DNA from: Pyrenopolyporus hunteri
Taxonomy: Eukaryota > Ascomycota > Sordariomycetes > Xylariales > Hypoxylaceae
Length of the DNA stretch: 64,000 bases
Assembly (NCBI GenBank): GCA_902806595.1
Contig: CADCXC010000004.1
Location: forward strand, 124,001 to 188,000
Direction of reading: 5' to 3'
Numbering within the stretch: the first letter of the stretch is position 1; each line of letters starts with the position of its first letter. A program made the translations under genes and the position numbers. This document shows, piece after piece, positions 60,498 through 64,000 of the stretch. The notes below the pieces were generated by a model that worked only from the letters and a program-made list of their open reading frames with translations, ran no database searches and had not been told where the DNA came from.

Positions 60498-63032
60498 TCA
60501 CAACTCACCGTCTGCAGCCCACTTTGTCGGTGTGCCGCTCATTTCGAATCTAATCAGTCCTGCATTAACGATATCCCTGTGTCGAAGGACCGGTCGGTCT
60601 ACCGGCCTTCCATCAATCCTCAACCCCTTCACATATGGTTTAACTGTCGCGCCGGGCGCTTCAATGACCAGTGTCCTCTCCTTGCCAGTGCGACAGCCGA
60701 CCACGCCTCCGGTAGCCGCTCCAGCGGGTAATCTTAGAGTAACCTTTTCGAAAAATGGGGAGCCAACCACGTACTCGTCACCGGCCGGGTTGACGGGGTA
60801 AAACCCAAGTGCTGAGAAGACGTACCAGGCACTCATCTGACCGAGGTCCTCGTTTCCGCTCAAGCCAGCGCTAGTGGCGTTGTAGTTGTCCCATGCGATA
60901 TCGCGAATGCGCTCCGCCGCCACGTTGGGGTAGCCGATCAAGGAGTATAGGTATGGTACATGGTGCGAAGGCTCGTTGCTGTGCATATTGTGGCCGCCGT
61001 CGAAGTGCTCGTCTAGCTTCGCCTTCATGCCCTGCCGGCCGCCCCTGAACAACGCGGCCAACCCGTCGACATCGTGCAGGACGTCGAACGTGTAGACCCA
61101 CCTGTCTCCTTCGGTCCAGCCCCAAGATTCGTTTGCCCACGTACCGTTCCCATTTCGCGCCCGCATGAATTGGGCCTCCGCGTCCCAGATCTTGGCGTAG
61201 TTCTTGGCTCTCTTGTCTAGAGCCGCGGCTTCGGCCTCCTCGCCGATCGCTCGTGCCACGATGGCGCACGCGGCGTCGTTGAACGCGTAATCTAATGTCC
61301 GCGAGGCCGATTCTGACCATCCATCATTGTCGACCCAGCCGTGGTCGATGTAACTGGTTAAGCCCGCTCGCGCCTCGTAAGGCGTGTCTGGCTCTCGGTC
61401 GTAGTACAACAACCCTGTATCGTTCTCCGGAGGCTCGTACGCGTCCTTGCGGACGGCGACCCAGGCCTTTCTGAGATCGAAGGAGCGGAATCCGCGCGAA
61501 ATAGCGTTTGCTAGCACGGCGTCGGCGTTTGTTGCGATCATAATATTTGTTTCAACCATGTTAGCCCACATTGGCAACCGCCCGGTCCAGTCGAATATCT
61601 GCAATAGAGACCGCATCATGCTATTGACTCGCTCGGGCGCGAATATCGTTAAGAGGGAATGCTCCGCCCGGTATGTATCCCAAATCGACCATGATTGATA
61701 GTAAGAATCATTAGATTCGTGGACGCTGTCCGTGTACCCGCTGTAAAAGGTACGGCCACGGCTTGCATCGCCACCCGTGGGCTCGGAGAAATCGTTTGGG
61801 TACTGAAGAGCGTGGAAGAGGCCGGTGTACCAGATGGTACGAGGATCATGGTCCTTGTCAGTTGAATTGACGCCCTCGATCGTCACTCGGCCTAGTTTTT
61901 CCAACCAGCTTGACTTCGCATTCTCTACCGTATCTTCAAATGTAACGCCATCGGGACTCTCGATATCTAGGTTCCTCCGCGCCTGCTCGATGCTAACGAA
62001 CGATACGGCCGTTCTCACCTCTACTCGCCTTACGTTTTCGCGAAACCTTACGTATGCGCCGAGTAATTCCCCCGAAGCATTGCGATTTCCTTCCGTAAGG
62101 TTGGCCCCGAGCGAGGTTCCGTACGAGCTAAACGGCTCGGAGAACCGGGAGACGAAATAACCTCTGAAGGAAACGGGTTTATCTGGTCCCAGTCGGTAGT
62201 CTTGTCGTTGCGGATTGCTGCCGAATATCTCGTTCTTCTCGGGATCAATCTGGACTTGCCCGGTCCAATTCTGGCGAGTTACTTGAATAGAGACGTAAGG
62301 CGGCGCCGGATTCCCGGTCGGATATTCACCGGTGTCTTCGAAGTCAAAGCGCAGGTGACCCGTGTGCGCGGACGCGCTCATCGCCACTTGAATCCGGCGG
62401 GTGAGCGCCCGTTTCTCCTCGGTGGTGCTCCTCTTCCTAACACGTCCGTTCGCCCCTTCGCGTACTTCGTCCGAAGCGGAACCAGCGCCCCCAGGCACAG
62501 GTCCTTCCCCGGCAGCCTCTTCCGTTAGGTCCCAATCGTGTTCTCCTTCTGTGTCCGCGTCCAAGAGTACCTCATAGACATAAGGCGTGCTGACCTCGTT
62601 CTCTTTCCGGAATGCCAGGCCGCGTTGTTCAAATAGCGGCTTCACCTCCTGGCCCCATCCAGGCGTCAGCACCACTTGACCGAGCTCGCCCATCCAGATA
62701 GCCGGCTGATGCGTGGCTTGGAAGCCGTGAATAAAGAGGTCCGCGTCGTGATACGGCACCTGCGATATGTAATTCTCGCGCGTCTGCGGCGTCCACCGCG
62801 TCATGCCGAACGGTACGGATACCGACGGGATCATGCCGCCATTATCGTTTGGTGATATCCCATACGTCCCGACTTTCGGATTCACGTACTTCAGGACGCC
62901 TATGTTGGCGTGGTAATTCAGCGCGTCATCATCTCGTGAATATCTCGTCCTACCCGCCCTTTCCGACGGATTAGGATATGCCAGAGACAGATAGGCATGG
63001 AAGCCCAGGCTGACGTATCGGATTGGGCGCAT
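60498..63032 (-). CDS. Glycoside hydrolase family 92 alpha-mannosidase
   Basis: 844 residues, one exon, ATG at 63032-63030. The N-terminal beta-sandwich starts with 'LKYVNPKVGTYG' and 'GGMIPSVSVPFGMTRWTPQT' (about 47-80), and the (alpha/alpha) barrel follows. GH92 signatures include 'VHESNDSYYQSWSIWDTYRAEHSL' (about 435-460), 'LPMWANMVETNIMIATNADAVLANA', 'HSNEPSHHVPYLY' near 682-694 (the Glu is the expected acid catalyst) and 'GNEDLGQMSAWYVFSALGFYPV' near 725 (the Asp belongs to the expected catalytic base site). GH92 enzymes are calcium-dependent exo-alpha-mannosidases that trim alpha-1,2/1,3/1,4/1,6-mannose from glycans. The N-terminus (RPIRYVSLGFHAYLSLAYP) is only a weak signal peptide, so secretion is uncertain and the true start could differ. 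A Gly/Glu/Arg-rich insertion of about 40 residues near 175-210 is unusual. Confidence 0.93.
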   Translation of the reverse strand: MRPIRYVSLGFHAYLSLAYPNPSERAGRTRYSRDDDALNYHANIGVLKYVNPKVGTYGISPNDNGGMIPSVSVPFGMTRWTPQTRENYISQVPYHDADLFIHGFQATHQPAIWMGELGQVVLTPGWGQEVKPLFEQRGLAFRKENEVSTPYVYEVLLDADTEGEHDWDLTEEAAGEGPVPGGAGSASDEVREGANGRVRKRSTTEEKRALTRRIQVAMSASAHTGHLRFDFEDTGEYPTGNPAPPYVSIQVTRQNWTGQVQIDPEKNEIFGSNPQRQDYRLGPDKPVSFRGYFVSRFSEPFSSYGTSLGANLTEGNRNASGELLGAYVRFRENVRRVEVRTAVSFVSIEQARRNLDIESPDGVTFEDTVENAKSSWLEKLGRVTIEGVNSTDKDHDPRTIWYTGLFHALQYPNDFSEPTGGDASRGRTFYSGYTDSVHESNDSYYQSWSIWDTYRAEHSLLTIFAPERVNSMMRSLLQIFDWTGRLPMWANMVETNIMIATNADAVLANAISRGFRSFDLRKAWVAVRKDAYEPPENDTGLLYYDREPDTPYEARAGLTSYIDHGWVDNDGWSESASRTLDYAFNDAACAIVARAIGEEAEAAALDKRAKNYAKIWDAEAQFMRARNGNGTWANESWGWTEGDRWVYTFDVLHDVDGLAALFRGGRQGMKAKLDEHFDGGHNMHSNEPSHHVPYLYSLIGYPNVAAERIRDIAWDNYNATSAGLSGNEDLGQMSAWYVFSALGFYPVNPAGDEYVVGSPFFEKVTLRLPAGAATGGVVGCRTGKERTLVIEAPGATVKPYVKGLRIDGRPVDRPVLRHRDIVNAGLIRFEMSGTPTKWAADGEL

Positions 63033-64000
63033 CGTGAACTTCCCCTAGACCGGCGAGTCTGCTCAACTTCTCCTTTGTCAGGTTATGCTAAATCTCAGTG
63101 CCGCTGTTATGGGTAAGCTTCTTCGACTCAAGCATCTGATATCTTCCCTGAGCTACATAACCAAGGCTCACGACACTTGTCTGATACGACGCGTATGGCG
63201 GGCTAGTAGTTTAGATTCAACCCAACTATCAATGGCCGAAGTTATACGGGAACACCAGCGGACCAGAACGTCGGGCATCTTACAAAGGCTCGGCGAACCT
63301 CTTTGTTCCTCGGCTTCGAATAATAGTGCGGGGAAGACCCTTGCATGGTTGGTGAACCAGGTTCTTGGGTATTGGCACAGCAACCTAACGGCGCCATGAT
63401 GTCGGATAGACTGAGGAGTTAATCTATATAGGCAGGTAGGTAGTTGAAGAGAAACTAGTAACTATGTCACTAATAGAAAGAGGCTAGCCTAACGCCGAAG
63501 ACCTTATGATAGGGTTGGTTCATCATATGACGCGGCTCACAAATATCGAACCCTTTTCAACTCATACATGGAGATAAGTTTGCGATTAGTATTATTGTAT
63601 TGGATTCTTGAAACCATGAATTTGCTATTCGGGATTCCGTGAAGCGTTTCAGTCGCAACGCAAGTATCGCCAAGCCGGGCGGGATTAGACCTTTGAGAAG
63701 AGCCTCAGAGGCGAGGCGTACAGTACATTCTTCCAAACTTTTTCTTGATTCTTGCAGGGATTTTACGTGCGCCGGCTAAGGTCCTGGATGTCTCGGGAGG
63801 TATTGCACCTAGCATCTATGCCCCTTTCGATTTCGACCAGCCAATAATAACCCGATAACTGGACCTTGTGAGGTAGTTTGTGATTGCATAGGTAGGTAGG
63901 TAGTATGAGGCTTCTTCTCCCGACAGGTTACCCAGGTATGCAACCCGAGCTACCATCCGCCGTGACCACCGCGCATCCAACCCGATCAAGAGCATTTGCA
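63033..64000. other. Upstream region of the GH92 gene
   Basis: No supported gene. It must hold the GH92 promoter. TAGGTAGGTAG runs are at 63435-63443 and 63891-63903. Confidence 0.5.

Overview
The window looks like a nuclear segment from a filamentous ascomycete, probably a Sordariomycete. The support is short 50-170 bp introns with GTATGT/GTAAGT donors and CTAAC/CTGAC-type branch sites, single-copy fungal housekeeping genes (Lcp5, Emp70/TMN, Med4, Qcr10, class 2 DHODH, Alg10), and one very large AT-rich block carrying the scar of repeat-induced point mutation (RIP). The exact species cannot be read from the sequence.

Layout. Bases 2-574 hold the 3' end of a Clp/AAA+-type ATPase gene. From about 898 to 34622 lies a 33.7-kb AT-rich block with no open frame of useful length. 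It is bounded by inverted repeats of about 150 bp, which are recognisable transposon ends, and is full of decayed mobile DNA: an LTR retrotransposon at 13400-21222 with 260-bp LTRs, a 1.2-kb element with inverted ends at about 27172-28346, a 0.6-kb MITE-like element at about 34012-34622, and several tandem arrays. From 34988 to about 49200 is an ordinary gene-dense region: FAD monooxygenase (+), LCP5 (-), EMP70/TMN (+), MED4 (-), QCR10 (+), DHODH (-), ALG10 (+). Four of these genes needed intron models, which are given in the entries. From about 50000 to 64000 the DNA is gene-poor: a small conserved orphan protein (-), a DUF4804/MavL-like protein (-), a secreted double-psi beta-barrel protein (+) and a GH92 mannosidase (-), separated by long intergenic stretches with many copies of the palindrome TACCTAGGTA.

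There is no operon-like logic. Neighbours are mostly divergent or convergent housekeeping genes (rRNA processing, Golgi/endosome membrane, Mediator, complex III, pyrimidine synthesis, N-glycan assembly). The right third holds the accessory-type genes. The features most worth a second look are the block bounded by transposon ends, its nearly pure CpG-sparing mutation pattern, the opposite-strand mutation of the two LTRs, and the DUF4804-like gene.
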